Source: Prochlorococcus sp. AG-347-G20
GTDB taxonomy: Bacteria > Cyanobacteriota > Cyanobacteriia > PCC-6307 > Cyanobiaceae
Reading direction: 5' to 3'
DNA length: 42,568 bases
Assembly (NCBI GenBank): GCA_003281645.1
Contig: QCBJ01000010.1
Location: 1-42,568 of the forward strand
Position 1 is the stretch's first letter, and the number at the start of each line of letters is the position of its first letter. Shown piece after piece: positions 16,810 through 24,520 of the stretch. The notes below the pieces were generated by a model. The model saw nothing but the letters and a program-made list of their open reading frames with translations. It did not search any database and was not told the origin of the DNA. The position numbers and the translations under genes were made by a program.

Positions 16810-17865
16810 CTACTTTAATAGCTCTACTGCTACAACAAGATTACCTAACAGACCATTCAAAATATTTAGCTGTTCTTTACTACCAAAGGCTATTAATACC
16901 TGACCTGGTTGAAGTATGAAATTACCTCCAGGATTAGTGAACAACTTTTCATTTTCTTTAATAGCTAAAATTTTTGCACCGCTTTTTTTACCTATTCCAA
17001 GTTCAGAAAGTGATCTTCTCTCTGCTGTTTCAAAAAGACTAATATCATTACTTAATTCAAATTCTTCAATCTCACATTCACTTCCTGCAAGCAGATCAAG
17101 AAAGTCAATAGCGATAGGTCTTAAGGCCATTGAGGCCATTGCTCTACCTGCAGCTATATAAGGGCTTACAACTATACTTGCCCCGGCTAATCTCAGCTTA
17201 CTTGCGGCTTCTTCAGTTCCCGCTCTTGCTATTACTCTTATAGAACTTCTTATCCCCTTAGCACTTAAAACCACATATAAATTTGCAGCGTCATTAGGCA
17301 AAGTAACAACCAAACTCTTACATTTTTCTAACCCTGCCAGTTTTAAAGTCTCATCAAGAGTCGCATCAGCACAAAGCACTTCTAAACCATTTTCTTCAGC
17401 AATCTTTTTTCTATCTTCATCACTCTCAACAACAATAATTGGAATATTTTGCGTTTTTATTTGGTTAGATATTTCCTGACCAACCCTCCCATATCCGCAC
17501 AAAATTACATGATTTTCCATTTTTCTAAGAAGTCTTTTAAAACGTAATTCGTTTACTCTTTGAAAATAGCCGGATTCGAATAATCTAACAGCTTTTTGAA
17601 AGGTAAATTGAATAAAGATCAATCCGCCTACGATTACTAAAACAGTTACGATCCTGCCTTCAGGACTTAAAGGTTGAACTTCTCCAAAACCAATAGTGGT
17701 TATTGTGATCAGAACCATCCATAAGCAATCACTCCATTCCCAGCCCTCTGTTATTCGATAACCAATTGCACCTAAAAAAAACAGAAAGAATAAAGAATAA
17801 ATAAGACCAAACCAAGGCCTTAAATAGTCTTTAATAAAATAGAACTCAAATAATCTAAGCTTCAT
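16810..17865 (-). CDS. Potassium channel with RCK/TrkA-N domain
   Basis: This is a 351-residue protein. It has two transmembrane helices around a pore loop whose filter reads TITTIGFGEV (residues about 54-63), so it is a two-helix K+ channel of the MthK/Kch type. A Rossmann RCK_N domain (VILCGYGRVGQEI, ending around 240) and an RCK_C domain follow. RCK domains gate the pore in response to ligands such as Ca2+ or nucleotides. The minus-strand neighbours downstream are the cytochrome and LptA-like genes. Confidence 0.9.
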   Translation of the reverse strand: MKLRLFEFYFIKDYLRPWFGLIYSLFFLFFLGAIGYRITEGWEWSDCLWMVLITITTIGFGEVQPLSPEGRIVTVLVIVGGLIFIQFTFQKAVRLFESGYFQRVNELRFKRLLRKMENHVILCGYGRVGQEISNQIKTQNIPIIVVESDEDRKKIAEENGLEVLCADATLDETLKLAGLEKCKSLVVTLPNDAANLYVVLSAKGIRSSIRVIARAGTEEAASKLRLAGASIVVSPYIAAGRAMASMALRPIAIDFLDLLAGSECEIEEFELSNDISLFETAERRSLSELGIGKKSGAKILAIKENEKLFTNPGGNFILQPGQVLIAFGSKEQLNILNGLLGNLVVAVELLK

Positions 17866-17942
17866 ATCCCTTATTATCGTTAACTATTCAAAAATTTCAA
17901 AAAAATTTTCTATTATGTTCCTAAAACTATTTATTTGATTAA

Positions 17943-18029
17943 GTGAAATACATATTAAGCAGGATAATAATATTTATTTTCGTAGCTCTATGCATTAAAC
18001 AAATGATTACTGTCTCAGGTCTTATTTAA
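17943..18029 (+). CDS. Possible 28-residue membrane peptide
   Basis: A GTG-initiated frame encodes KYILSRIIIFIFVALCIKQM..., one hydrophobic helix with a basic N-terminus. It sits in the gap between two minus-strand genes. Coding is plausible but is supported only by composition. Confidence 0.35.
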   Translation: MKYILSRIIIFIFVALCIKQMITVSGLI

Positions 18030-18048
18030 TGCTTGATTAAAAATTAAT

Positions 18049-18180
18049 TTATGGTTTTACTTGTACTGATTCAATAAGAAAATCAGAAGCTGCTTTTAAC
18101 CAATCAGCGACTGTAAGACGGAGGTCAGGTTGAGAATACACAAGCGCGACAATAATTCCAACTAAAATTATCTTCACCAT
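18049..18180 (-). CDS. Small hypothetical protein (43 aa)
   Basis: An ATG frame encodes MVKIILVGIIVALVYSQPDL followed by an amphipathic helix (RLTVADWLKAASDFLIESVQ). The first 15 residues form a hydrophobic helix that could be a signal anchor. The base and codon pattern is better than the surrounding intergenic DNA (higher GC). Function unknown. Confidence 0.6.
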   Translation of the reverse strand: MVKIILVGIIVALVYSQPDLRLTVADWLKAASDFLIESVQVKP

Positions 18181-18257
18181 GGCAATTCAAATATTCTTAT
18201 GAATTAAAGCACAACTATTTGGTAAAAAGAACCTTAAATTTATAAAAAATAGATTAA

Positions 18258-18656
18258 TTAAAATTTCTCTAATTGATTAAACAAGTATTCCACTCTTCTT
18301 AGATTAACGCCTAAATCTGATTGTCCTAGTCTTGCTGCAGATCTTATCTGAATAATTCCTTTTGATCTATCTACATAACTTCTAACATCAAGCTTTAAAA
18401 TTTCAAGATCGTCAGGAAATCTAAAAATCAAGCTTCTACAAACTCCTCTCCAATAATTTCTTCCACTTTCAATAACTTCTGTCCGAGGTAACCCTTCTGC
18501 CAGAGAAACAAGTTGAATAAACTTCTGATCAACATTTATTAGTTTCTTTTCTATTAAGACACTGTTTAATGGATTGGTTATTGGAGCAAGACCTTGAATG
18601 GAGGAAACCATATTTTTTAAAAACGATGTAGATGTTCTAACCGATTTCACATACAA
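18258..18656 (-). CDS. DUF1499 protein
   Basis: This is a 132-residue protein. The C-terminal half matches DUF1499: LPRTEVIE, a C-R-S-L-I-F-R-F-P-D-D segment, and the IRSAARLGQSDLGVNLRRVEYL ending. The start is uncertain: the longest frame uses a TTG at 18656, and a GTG two codons later is equally possible. Function of the family is unknown. Confidence 0.75.
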   Translation of the reverse strand: MYVKSVRTSTSFLKNMVSSIQGLAPITNPLNSVLIEKKLINVDQKFIQLVSLAEGLPRTEVIESGRNYWRGVCRSLIFRFPDDLEILKLDVRSYVDRSKGIIQIRSAARLGQSDLGVNLRRVEYLFNQLEKF

Positions 18657-18732
18657 AGTGAGAGAAAAAAGTAAAAGATTTTCCCATTAATTTGATCTCT
18701 TTATAAAGATTCCTTATTTTGTGATCAAAATT

Positions 18733-18870
18733 CTAAAATTTGAGATCTTTTATTGTTTTTTTTGATAAAGATGGTTGCCTACTTTGTTTACTATTTAGTT
18801 TCCTAACCCATAAAAAAACTCCCACAAACAAAAAAATTTCAACAATAATTCCAACCTTTATTAAACTCAT
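18733..18870 (-). CDS. Small single-helix membrane protein (45 aa)
   Basis: The ATG at 18870 overlaps the upstream stop codon (ATGA), so translation is coupled. The protein MSLIKVGIIVEIFLFVGVFL has one transmembrane helix (about 5-22) and a basic cytoplasmic tail. It is the third gene of a minus-strand operon with the genes at 18867 and 18967. Confidence 0.6.
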   Translation of the reverse strand: MSLIKVGIIVEIFLFVGVFLWVRKLNSKQSRQPSLSKKTIKDLKF

Positions 18871-18959
18871 TTTTTATCCTCTTTTTTCTTGTTGGTGCCC
18901 TCTATGTATGGCACAAGTATATTTAATAACCATTTTTTAAATGAACTTATCGGTTTCAT
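18867..18959 (-). CDS. Small basic peptide (30 aa)
   Basis: An ATG frame encodes MKPISSFKKWLLNILVPYIE plus a Lys-rich tail. It starts seven bases after the stop at 18967 and overlaps the next ATG by four bases. This arrangement is the main reason to call it. It may be a membrane-surface amphipathic helix. Function unknown. Confidence 0.5.
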   Translation of the reverse strand: MKPISSFKKWLLNILVPYIEGTNKKKEDKK

Positions 18960-18966
18960 AATCTAT

Positions 18967-19350
18967 TTACTTGCCTTTTCTCCACATACTCCTTCCTTTA
19001 ATGAGATCCTCTATATTTGGCCAAGCTGCTATTAATTCTTTAAGTGCTTTTCTATTAGGAGTATAAAAAACACAAGACAACGCACTTACTACATAAAGTA
19101 TGAACCACAACTTACTTTCTGAATAAGCTAAAAACAAAGAGAAAAGAAAACTTCCAATAAAGAAAAAGAAAAATGTCCTATTTAGTATTTCTAATGGACT
19201 TCTTTTAAGTCTGTAAAATTTATTCTTTTTACTATCTTCTTCAGAATCTTTCTGAAATTTACTTTCGTACGAATTAATTATTTCTTCTTCTAGAACTTTT
19301 TCATACTCTAAATTATCAATTGGATCGCTTTGATCCTTTTTATTTATCAT
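18967..19350 (-). CDS. Two-helix membrane protein
   Basis: This is a 127-residue protein with an acidic N-terminal part (about 1-45). Two transmembrane helices follow (about 57-75, TFFFFFIGSFLFSLFLAYS, and about 80-95, LWFILYVVSALSCVFY). A soluble C-terminus ends LKELIAAWPNIEDLIKGRSM. The tail looks conserved in picocyanobacteria, but I cannot name the family. It is the first gene of a three-gene minus-strand operon. Confidence 0.65.
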   Translation of the reverse strand: MINKKDQSDPIDNLEYEKVLEEEIINSYESKFQKDSEEDSKKNKFYRLKRSPLEILNRTFFFFFIGSFLFSLFLAYSESKLWFILYVVSALSCVFYTPNRKALKELIAAWPNIEDLIKGRSMWRKGK

Positions 19351-19633
19351 TGGTATCTATAAAGTACAAATATGGTAACTAATTTAAGGTATTTTAAAAA
19401 GTATCAAATTTTCTCTGTTAATTGGAGCTATACGAACAGATCATGGTTTTGAAAATACTTTAAGATTGTCCTATTTATAAAAGATAAATTAATCAAAATA
19501 TTCTTTTTGATTTTCCCAAATCTTTCAGACATTTAAAACAATCACTTCTATAAACTTGATAGCATTAATTAAATTAGGAGGCAATATCTAAATCTAGAGT
19601 TAAAATAGTTTAAAGATTTTAATAATAATCTAT

Positions 19634-19945
19634 ATGCAAAGGTATTTGATTTCCTACGAATTTACAGATGGCGAGGATCAAGAAGAAGGAGCAGAAATGC
19701 TAATTAATTGGTACGAATCAGGTGGTCCCCAAAACAGACCTGAAAACTATGAGGTTCATTCTTGGATTTTTATGGTTCAAAATGGGATTGGACATTCTGT
19801 AGTGAGTGCAGATTCGCTTGAGACAATTTGGAAGCAATGGCATCCCTGGAGAAGGTTAATGGATATAAGTATTCAGCCGTGTATGGATCTTGATGAGACA
19901 GTCGGATTATTCAAAAAACAAAAAATGAATACACGGATAGTCTAA
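19634..19945 (+). CDS. DUF3303-like small protein
   Basis: This is a 103-residue alpha/beta protein: an opening beta strand (QRYLISYEFTDG), a helix with EMLINWYESGGP, then VHSWIFMVQNGIGHSVVSAD, and a C-terminal WHPWRRLMDISIQPCMDLDE segment. This arrangement resembles DUF3303 (ferredoxin-like fold). The function is unknown. It stands alone; an AGGAGG at 19576-19581 lies about 50 bases upstream and is too far to be its ribosome binding site. Confidence 0.7.
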   Translation: MQRYLISYEFTDGEDQEEGAEMLINWYESGGPQNRPENYEVHSWIFMVQNGIGHSVVSADSLETIWKQWHPWRRLMDISIQPCMDLDETVGLFKKQKMNTRIV

Positions 19946-20038
19946 AAGTATTTGACTTCCAAATATAAATTTCTTTTTAGTAGCACCTAATACTACATAC
20001 ATATTTCACTGCGTTAAAAAGGATAAGATTAATTTTCC

Positions 20039-20233
20039 ATGATGAATGATTCTTATCACATTTACTTCAAAGGAGAAATTCTTTTTAAGAATTTAAGTAA
20101 AGATGAATTTGAATTTGTTTGGGGAAAACTTTATACATCTTATATAAATGCCCTAAATAAAGAGCTAACCTACGAATTAGTTAGCGAGAACAATATTATG
20201 GAGCCGGCCTTTAACTTTGAGCCTTCATACTAA
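20039..20233 (+). CDS. Small hypothetical protein
   Basis: This is a 64-residue protein starting MMNDSYHIYFKGEILFKNLS. The first two codons are both ATG, so the start could be 20039 or 20042. It is predicted alpha/beta, with aromatic-rich segments and an acidic C-terminus. No family recognised. Confidence 0.55.
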   Translation: MMNDSYHIYFKGEILFKNLSKDEFEFVWGKLYTSYINALNKELTYELVSENNIMEPAFNFEPSY

Positions 20234-20253
20234 ATCAAGAACTAAATCCTAGA

Positions 20254-20496
20254 TTATGAATAAAACAAGAACAGCTGTCTTTCTTTAATTTTGAGGTATT
20301 CTTTCTCTTCTTTAGTTATATCTAAAGCAATTTTATTTGCCTCAATTTCGACATTCGAACTATAAGTTTCAAAGTTTTCCTCGCCTTTAAATAGGGCAGC
20401 AATGCCAATATTTGTTACGAACCAAGTAAAATGATTAGTTTCTCCAATTGGCTCATCTTTTAAAGAGTCAATAATCAAATCACAGGTTGAATCCAT
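20254..20496 (-). CDS. Small hypothetical protein
   Basis: This is an 80-residue protein starting MDSTCDLIIDSLKDEPIGET, soluble and acidic, with a weakly hydrophobic centre (HFTWFVTNIGIAALF). It is likely in one unit with the gene at 20518, which ends 21 bases upstream. Function unknown. Confidence 0.55.
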   Translation of the reverse strand: MDSTCDLIIDSLKDEPIGETNHFTWFVTNIGIAALFKGEENFETYSSNVEIEANKIALDITKEEKEYLKIKERQLFLFYS

Positions 20497-20517
20497 TTAA
20501 TTAATCTGAGAGGAATT

Positions 20518-20754
20518 TTAATTGCCACCATTGCAGTACCTGACAGCCTCAGAATTGGTACCACCATCTTCAATAATCTCAGCAACACATTTATTGAAAA
20601 GTTTAGACTCTTTTTTTACTGAACAGAACCCAAAAGCAATAGCAGCTAAAGCTATTGCAGAGACGAAACTAGAACCAAGTTGTATAAAACCATAGGCAAA
20701 CATAATGTTTTTCTTTCCAGAGCACTTTTTTGATTCCTTTTTTTCTTCTGACAT
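20518..20754 (-). CDS. Small membrane protein
   Basis: This is a 78-residue protein with a basic N-terminus and one transmembrane helix (about 22-44, GFIQLGSSFVSAIALAAIAFGFCSV). A C-terminal domain with paired Cys (KCVAEI...VRYCNGG) probably forms a disulfide outside the cytoplasm. No family recognised. Confidence 0.6.
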   Translation of the reverse strand: MSEEKKESKKCSGKKNIMFAYGFIQLGSSFVSAIALAAIAFGFCSVKKESKLFNKCVAEIIEDGGTNSEAVRYCNGGN

Positions 20755-21287
20755 TTTAAATTTTTGACTTTAAAGAATCTATTTGATTAATCTTGCGTTT
20801 GAGAATTGTTGCCATAGAGAAAACCGAATCAAGACTTAATTTAAACAGATGAGACAAATTTTCAAAAATTCAAGTTTCCTTTTATTTTTCTTAACTTTAT
20901 TTGTCAATTTGATACATCATTCAAAAATAAATTTTTTAATTTTTTCTCAACACTAGTTTTTAGAAAAAATCTTTTTTATAAATATAAAAGTAATGATCCC
21001 ACAGTTATAACAATTGATTATGAAGCATCTTAAACTATATTTAAACTTTTCTTGATGAAGTATTAATACTTAAAAATTATTCCAGAAAAGCTTGTTTTGA
21101 ACATGCTCCCCGAGAGTTATCCACTTTTTTAGTGTTTTTCAACAGGGTTTTCCACAATATGTTGATTGAATTAAATCTTCTATGTGCAAAATAAAATATT
21201 TCCTCTTTTTAAAAAAATATATCCACATTTTGTTTTGATGATCGGTATATTTAAAGTTGTCATTTTTTTTGATTGACTTTTAAAATT
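20755..21287. other. Long gene-poor AT-rich interval
   Basis: No convincing gene is present. A possible 35-residue plus-strand frame (20849-20956) is weak. The notable content is in the right half: a perfect palindrome AAGTATTAATACTT (21058-21071) and the DnaA-box-like cluster described next. Confidence 0.6.
21117..21227 (+). promoter_or_regulatory. Cluster of DnaA-box-like 9-mers
   Basis: Three near-consensus DnaA boxes lie on one strand: TTATCCACT (21117-21125), TTTTCCACA (21148-21156, the form used by cyanobacterial DnaA) and ATATCCACA (21219-21227). A weaker TTTTCAACA sits at 21136-21144. They lie in AT-rich DNA. This could be a DnaA-binding regulatory or titration site, or an origin-like element. 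dnaA and dnaN are not in the window. Confidence 0.45.
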
Positions 21288-21413
21288 ATGAACACTAACA
21301 AAATTAAAAAAATTCCGACTACTGAAATCAAAGAAAAAATTAAGAAATCAAAGTTTGATGTACTTACTAACGAGAATGATTTTTTAGTTAAAAATTTAAA
21401 AAAAGCTGGATAG
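21288..21413 (+). CDS. Small basic hypothetical protein (41 aa)
   Basis: An ATG frame encodes MNTNKIKKIPTTEIKEKIKK..., a Lys-rich soluble peptide ending LVKNLKKAG. It resembles in style the 57-residue protein at 25212, which ends with a similar LVNSLKKTG motif; the two may be related. A longer minus-strand frame over it is a shadow. Confidence 0.5.
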   Translation: MNTNKIKKIPTTEIKEKIKKSKFDVLTNENDFLVKNLKKAG

Positions 21414-21689
21414 TCAGTCGCCCTAAATCCACCAAAATTATATTTTTTCAAGCAATCTCTTTAATCTATATTTGTTTTTAGATGTTTTAAAATTGTTCAT
21501 CAAATATAAATTTTCTATTAAAAATAAAAAATAATACTCCTACAATAAACATTAAAAAAAAATATCCGTTATATTAATCTAATCTCAATATGAGATCAGA
21601 TCAGAAATATAAATGGTAAATTCATAGGGCTTATTTTATTATTTATTGCTTCTCTTTACCTATATTTGAAAACTAGTTTCAGTTAAAAG

Positions 21690-21941
21690 ATGAATAACCA
21701 AGAACTTAAAGTCAACTACAAAAAGCTTTTAAACAAAGCTGCTCAAGCAAACGGACGCAAGGAAACTGTTTCTTACTTAAACCGTGCTGCTAAAATTAAG
21801 TCAAAACTATCCTTAACTTCTAAAGTAAATTGCTTCAGATGTAATGGAGCAGGTTTTCTAAGAATTTCATTAGATGAGACTAAAACGTGTCTATCTTGCT
21901 ATGGAAAGGGTTTTTTCATTAAAGAAATTCAGCAGCTTTAA
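21690..21941 (+). CDS. DnaJ-type zinc-finger-like small protein
   Basis: This is an 83-residue protein. A helical N-terminus (about 1-45) is followed by a zinc site CFRCNGAGF ... CLSCYGKGF, i.e. two CXXCXGXG-type half-sites as in the cysteine-rich domain of DnaJ. There is no J domain, so it is not a full co-chaperone. It may bind zinc and unfolded protein. Confidence 0.7.
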   Translation: MNNQELKVNYKKLLNKAAQANGRKETVSYLNRAAKIKSKLSLTSKVNCFRCNGAGFLRISLDETKTCLSCYGKGFFIKEIQQL

Positions 21942-21958
21942 AACAATTTTTTTTATTA

Positions 21959-22114
21959 ATGAAAGATCTTATTCAAGCTCATAAAAAATTAATTAAAACA
22001 GTAAAAGAACAAATGGGGTTTTCAGATTATGGTATGTACTGGCTAGCTTTCCTGGAAGGGGGTTTAACTATATGGTTGCTGGATAGAATATTTTTCCACT
22101 GGTTAAAGTTTTAA
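21959..22114 (+). CDS. Small membrane-associated protein (51 aa)
   Basis: An ATG frame encodes MKDLIQAHKKLIKTVKEQMG followed by an aromatic hydrophobic segment (YWLAFLEGGLTIWLLDRIFFHWL). The segment could span or sit on the membrane. The WLAFLEGG stretch is like the FLFFLEGG segment of the 27826 protein, suggesting a shared membrane motif. Function unknown. Confidence 0.55.
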   Translation: MKDLIQAHKKLIKTVKEQMGFSDYGMYWLAFLEGGLTIWLLDRIFFHWLKF

Positions 22115-22206
22115 TTTTGATTTAACATCAAAAAAAATTCTATAGATTTCAAATAAATTAATTTTACTAAACCATTAAAAAAGTTGTAGCATAATTAAAA
22201 ACCAAT

Positions 22207-22434
22207 ATGCAATTACTAGGATTAATTCTTCTACTAGCTAGTAGCTGGTACTTATGGAAATTAACATCAAACTTTCTTGATGAACCAACAAAAAAAGAGC
22301 TAACAAATAGTTTTAATAATCTCAAAAATCAAGTCTCTAAGGGGAAACAAAACTTCTCTAAAGCAAAAATAAGTGAAGCTTGGGAAAAATACAAACAAGA
22401 AGGTGGAGCCTTATCTAATAAAGACAAAAGCTAG
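22207..22434 (+). CDS. Small membrane protein with helical tail
   Basis: This is a 75-residue protein: one N-terminal transmembrane helix (MQLLGLILLLASSWYLWKL) and a polar basic helix. Its stop overlaps the GTG of the next gene by one base. It starts a chain of four small membrane genes (22207, 22434, 22689, 22779). Confidence 0.6.
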   Translation: MQLLGLILLLASSWYLWKLTSNFLDEPTKKELTNSFNNLKNQVSKGKQNFSKAKISEAWEKYKQEGGALSNKDKS

Positions 22435-22688
22435 TGGACTTTTTTATTATTACAAGTCTCACTAAAGATATTTCTAGAATTGATCTGTTTGGTATTTTGA
22501 TTGGACATTTAATTTTTGGTGTTGCATTGACGCAGCTTTTAGATTGGAAGTGGTTAAAGAACCTTATGAGTGAAGAAGATAAAACAAGGATGCTTAAAAG
22601 TTATACATGGAAAGACTTATTAGTTGATGGAGCGATTGTTACGGTAGTTTTAGGAGTAATCTTTTTAATAATTAGCATTTTTCTATAA
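22434..22688 (+). CDS. Small two-helix membrane protein
   Basis: This is an 84-residue protein starting at a GTG that overlaps the previous stop. Two hydrophobic segments (about 18-35, LFGILIGHLIFGVALTQLL, and about 66-83) flank a polar loop with KNLMSEEDKTRMLKSY. The next ATG follows its stop directly. Function unknown. Confidence 0.6.
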   Translation: MDFFIITSLTKDISRIDLFGILIGHLIFGVALTQLLDWKWLKNLMSEEDKTRMLKSYTWKDLLVDGAIVTVVLGVIFLIISIFL

Positions 22689-22778
22689 ATGAACGTAACT
22701 TATATCCTTTTAGTTTTTTTAATGATATCAATTGTGATTTTCACTCAAATAATCAATTCTTCCGATAAATCAAAATAA
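22689..22778 (+). CDS. Single-helix membrane peptide (29 aa)
   Basis: The ATG directly follows the upstream stop. The peptide MNVTYILLVFLMISIVIFTQ is a helix with a short polar tail (NSSDKSK). The next ATG follows its stop directly, so the four genes form one tightly packed unit. Confidence 0.55.
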   Translation: MNVTYILLVFLMISIVIFTQIINSSDKSK

Positions 22779-22880
22779 ATGACCGAAGTAACTAGCAACT
22801 CCTCAACTGGGTGGTACTTAATCGCTTTGGTAAGCACTTTATCTTTTTTAGCCTTAATTTACTTCGGCCAAAAAAGATAG
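22779..22880 (+). CDS. Single-helix membrane peptide (33 aa)
   Basis: The ATG directly follows the previous stop. The peptide MTEVTSNSSTGWYLIALVST has one helix (about 12-29) and ends FGQKR. It is the last of the four abutting genes; a strong hairpin terminator follows at 22914. Confidence 0.55.
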   Translation: MTEVTSNSSTGWYLIALVSTLSFLALIYFGQKR

Positions 22881-22913
22881 AGTAAATTTTGAAAGACTAT
22901 TTAAATTCATAAA

Positions 22914-22948
22914 AAAAGCTCTGCAACTTCATGAGATGCAGAGCTTTT
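22914..22948. terminator. Bidirectional Rho-independent terminator
   Basis: A 12-bp stem AAAAGCTCTGCA / TGCAGAGCTTTT with an 11-base loop. On the plus strand it follows the 22207-22880 gene chain; on the minus strand it is followed by a T-run and lies 19 bases after the stop of the 40-codon ORF at 22967. It can terminate both. Confidence 0.8.
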
Positions 22949-22966
22949 AAGTATTAAGTGACTGAT

Positions 22967-23089
22967 TTATATAAATCTATTGATTATAAAACCTTTTTTC
23001 TTAATCAAAGAAAAAGAGACCGATGAATGTGATGAAGATACTGAATTCACGGTCCCTTTAATAACCGCATTTTTCGGTAGATACGACAA
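22967..23089 (-). CDS. 40-residue peptide with a near-perfect Shine-Dalgarno
   Basis: The TTG start at 23089 is preceded on the minus strand by AAAGGAGGTGA, seven bases from the start, an anti-SD match rare in this AT-rich sequence. The peptide begins SYLPKNAVIKGTVNSV, is rich in Ser in its middle (SSSHSSVSFS) and ends with a basic, hydrophobic KKKGFIINRFI. The gene ends just before the strong terminator at 22914. I do not recognise it. Confidence 0.5.
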   Translation of the reverse strand: MSYLPKNAVIKGTVNSVSSSHSSVSFSLIKKKGFIINRFI

Positions 23090-23220
23090 TGAATCACCTC
23101 CTTTACTAATGTTTTTTTAAACATAACTAAAAGAATTAAACAAGGAAAGAAATATGTTAAAAATTTAAAAGTTTTTTAACAAATCTACGAATAAATCCCT
23201 TAAAAATAAAAATATAGATA

Positions 23221-23886
23221 TTACCAAGGCAAAACTTCTCCGTTGGCATGCCAAAACGTACCCGAGTTATTTTTATTTAAAGAATCAATACGTTTTAAAA
23301 GGCCATTTGCTGATTCTTTAGGACTAATTCCATTTCTTGTAAAGCCAGTCATTCTTGTACTCACTAACCCAGGATGCAAGATAGCTACATAAATATCTTC
23401 ATTTGATAAATCTATAGAAAGAGATTTTGCTGCCATGGACAAGGCTACCTTAGACATCCTGTAACCATAAGAACTTCCAGATGAATTATCCTCAATAGAT
23501 CCCATTCTACTTGTGATAAAAGCGACTTTAGAAAATCTTTTTAAAAGGTGTTTAAGTGAATGAGTCATACATATTGGGCTCAATGCATTAACTTCAAATT
23601 GACGCAAAATACTTTTTTTATCTAAGTTTTCGAAAGAATTAAATTCATAAATTCCTGCATTATGAATTAAGCAATCTAAACTAACTCCAGATAAATTTTT
23701 ACACAAATTTGTTATCGATTCATTAGAAGAAATTTCTATATTCTCTTCAATTCTTACTCCTAAATCTCTAAGTTCTTTTGAAGCTTGCCTACACGTTGCA
23801 ATTACATTATCTCCCCTCTTATGAATTTGCCTACATAATTCTAATCCAATACCCCTATTTGATCCTGTAATAAGATAAGTCGGCAT
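23221..23886 (-). CDS. Short-chain dehydrogenase/reductase (C-factor-like)
   Basis: This 221-residue SDR has a Rossmann fold: TGSNRGIG cofactor motif (residues 7-14), NAG at about 76-78, and YRMSK as the Tyr-X3-Lys catalytic pair. The nucleotide is likely NADP(H), judging by the CRQ after the second strand. It resembles the C-factor/csgA-like branch of SDRs; the substrate is unknown. It is a single minus-strand gene. Confidence 0.88.
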   Translation of the reverse strand: MPTYLITGSNRGIGLELCRQIHKRGDNVIATCRQASKELRDLGVRIEENIEISSNESITNLCKNLSGVSLDCLIHNAGIYEFNSFENLDKKSILRQFEVNALSPICMTHSLKHLLKRFSKVAFITSRMGSIEDNSSGSSYGYRMSKVALSMAAKSLSIDLSNEDIYVAILHPGLVSTRMTGFTRNGISPKESANGLLKRIDSLNKNNSGTFWHANGEVLPW

Positions 23887-24058
23887 CTTTAAACAAAAAG
23901 ATAAAAAATTAATCTAAATCCAAATATAAAAGAAACAAACCTGAAAAAGAAAAAATTTATAAAATTCCTTATAAGATTTATTAAGGTTATAATAATTTTA
24001 ATATTAAAAAGATTCTATAAAAGAAAGTAAATATATTTTTATCATCAAAATTTAATGT

Positions 24059-24265
24059 ATGGAAATTTTCAATCAAGAATTTATACAAGAGATTATTAGG
24101 TTAACGTGGAGAAATCCAGCTTTCATGGCTATAGCTATTGCATTAGTCTGGCTTATCCCACAATTATTTATCAGAAAAATAATGGCAAAAAAATATGATC
24201 AAAGAAAAATAGAAATTCAGAAAAATAAAATCCAGAAGCTTTACCCAACCAATACTCCTAAATAA
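24059..24265 (+). CDS. Small membrane protein (68 aa)
   Basis: This has one transmembrane helix (about 20-38, AFMAIAIALVWLIPQLFI) and a highly basic C-terminal helix. N-terminus MEIFNQEFIQEIIRLTWRNP. Likely inner-membrane with a cytoplasmic tail. Function unknown. Confidence 0.6.
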   Translation: MEIFNQEFIQEIIRLTWRNPAFMAIAIALVWLIPQLFIRKIMAKKYDQRKIEIQKNKIQKLYPTNTPK

Positions 24266-24328
24266 GATTTTATTTATAAGATGATCTAATGAATCAAAAA
24301 AAAATACTTTTTGCATCTAAGTAAAAAT

Positions 24329-24520
24329 GTGACCTACAAAATAATTAGAATTGATGGGAAAGATGACGAATTAACATCTCAAAGTTTTGATAAGTATTCA
24401 GATGCATACGATTTGTTAGAGCAACTATATGGAGATTTATGTTGTTCAGATGCTGATTATGGAGACATAACCTATTACGATATTGTGGAAAATAATTTAA
24501 AAAATATTAATGGAGAATAA
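24329..24520 (+). CDS. Small conserved-looking acidic protein
   Basis: A GTG at 24329 is preferred (63 residues, TYKIIRIDGKDDELTS...); a TTG at 24311 would add six residues. The protein is predicted beta-alpha, with YSDAYDLLEQLYGDLCC and an aspartate-rich DADYGD segment. It resembles a family common in picocyanobacteria, though I cannot name it. Its end overlaps the next gene by eleven bases. Confidence 0.65.
   Translation: MTYKIIRIDGKDDELTSQSFDKYSDAYDLLEQLYGDLCCSDADYGDITYYDIVENNLKNINGE

Noticed and set aside
19571..19600. AGGAGG near 19576 as a ribosome binding site
   Set aside because: No ATG, GTG or TTG at the right distance; only an ATA or a preceding TTG giving an 11-codon frame.
20849..20956. 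35-codon plus-strand ORF in the gene-poor gap
   Set aside because: Low-complexity hydrophobic composition, no clear ribosome binding site and no neighbour; not enough to call.
21590..21686. Hydrophobic frame GKFIGLILLFIASLYLYL without a start codon
   Set aside because: It resembles a membrane peptide, but no ATG, GTG or TTG precedes it in frame; may be a decayed gene.
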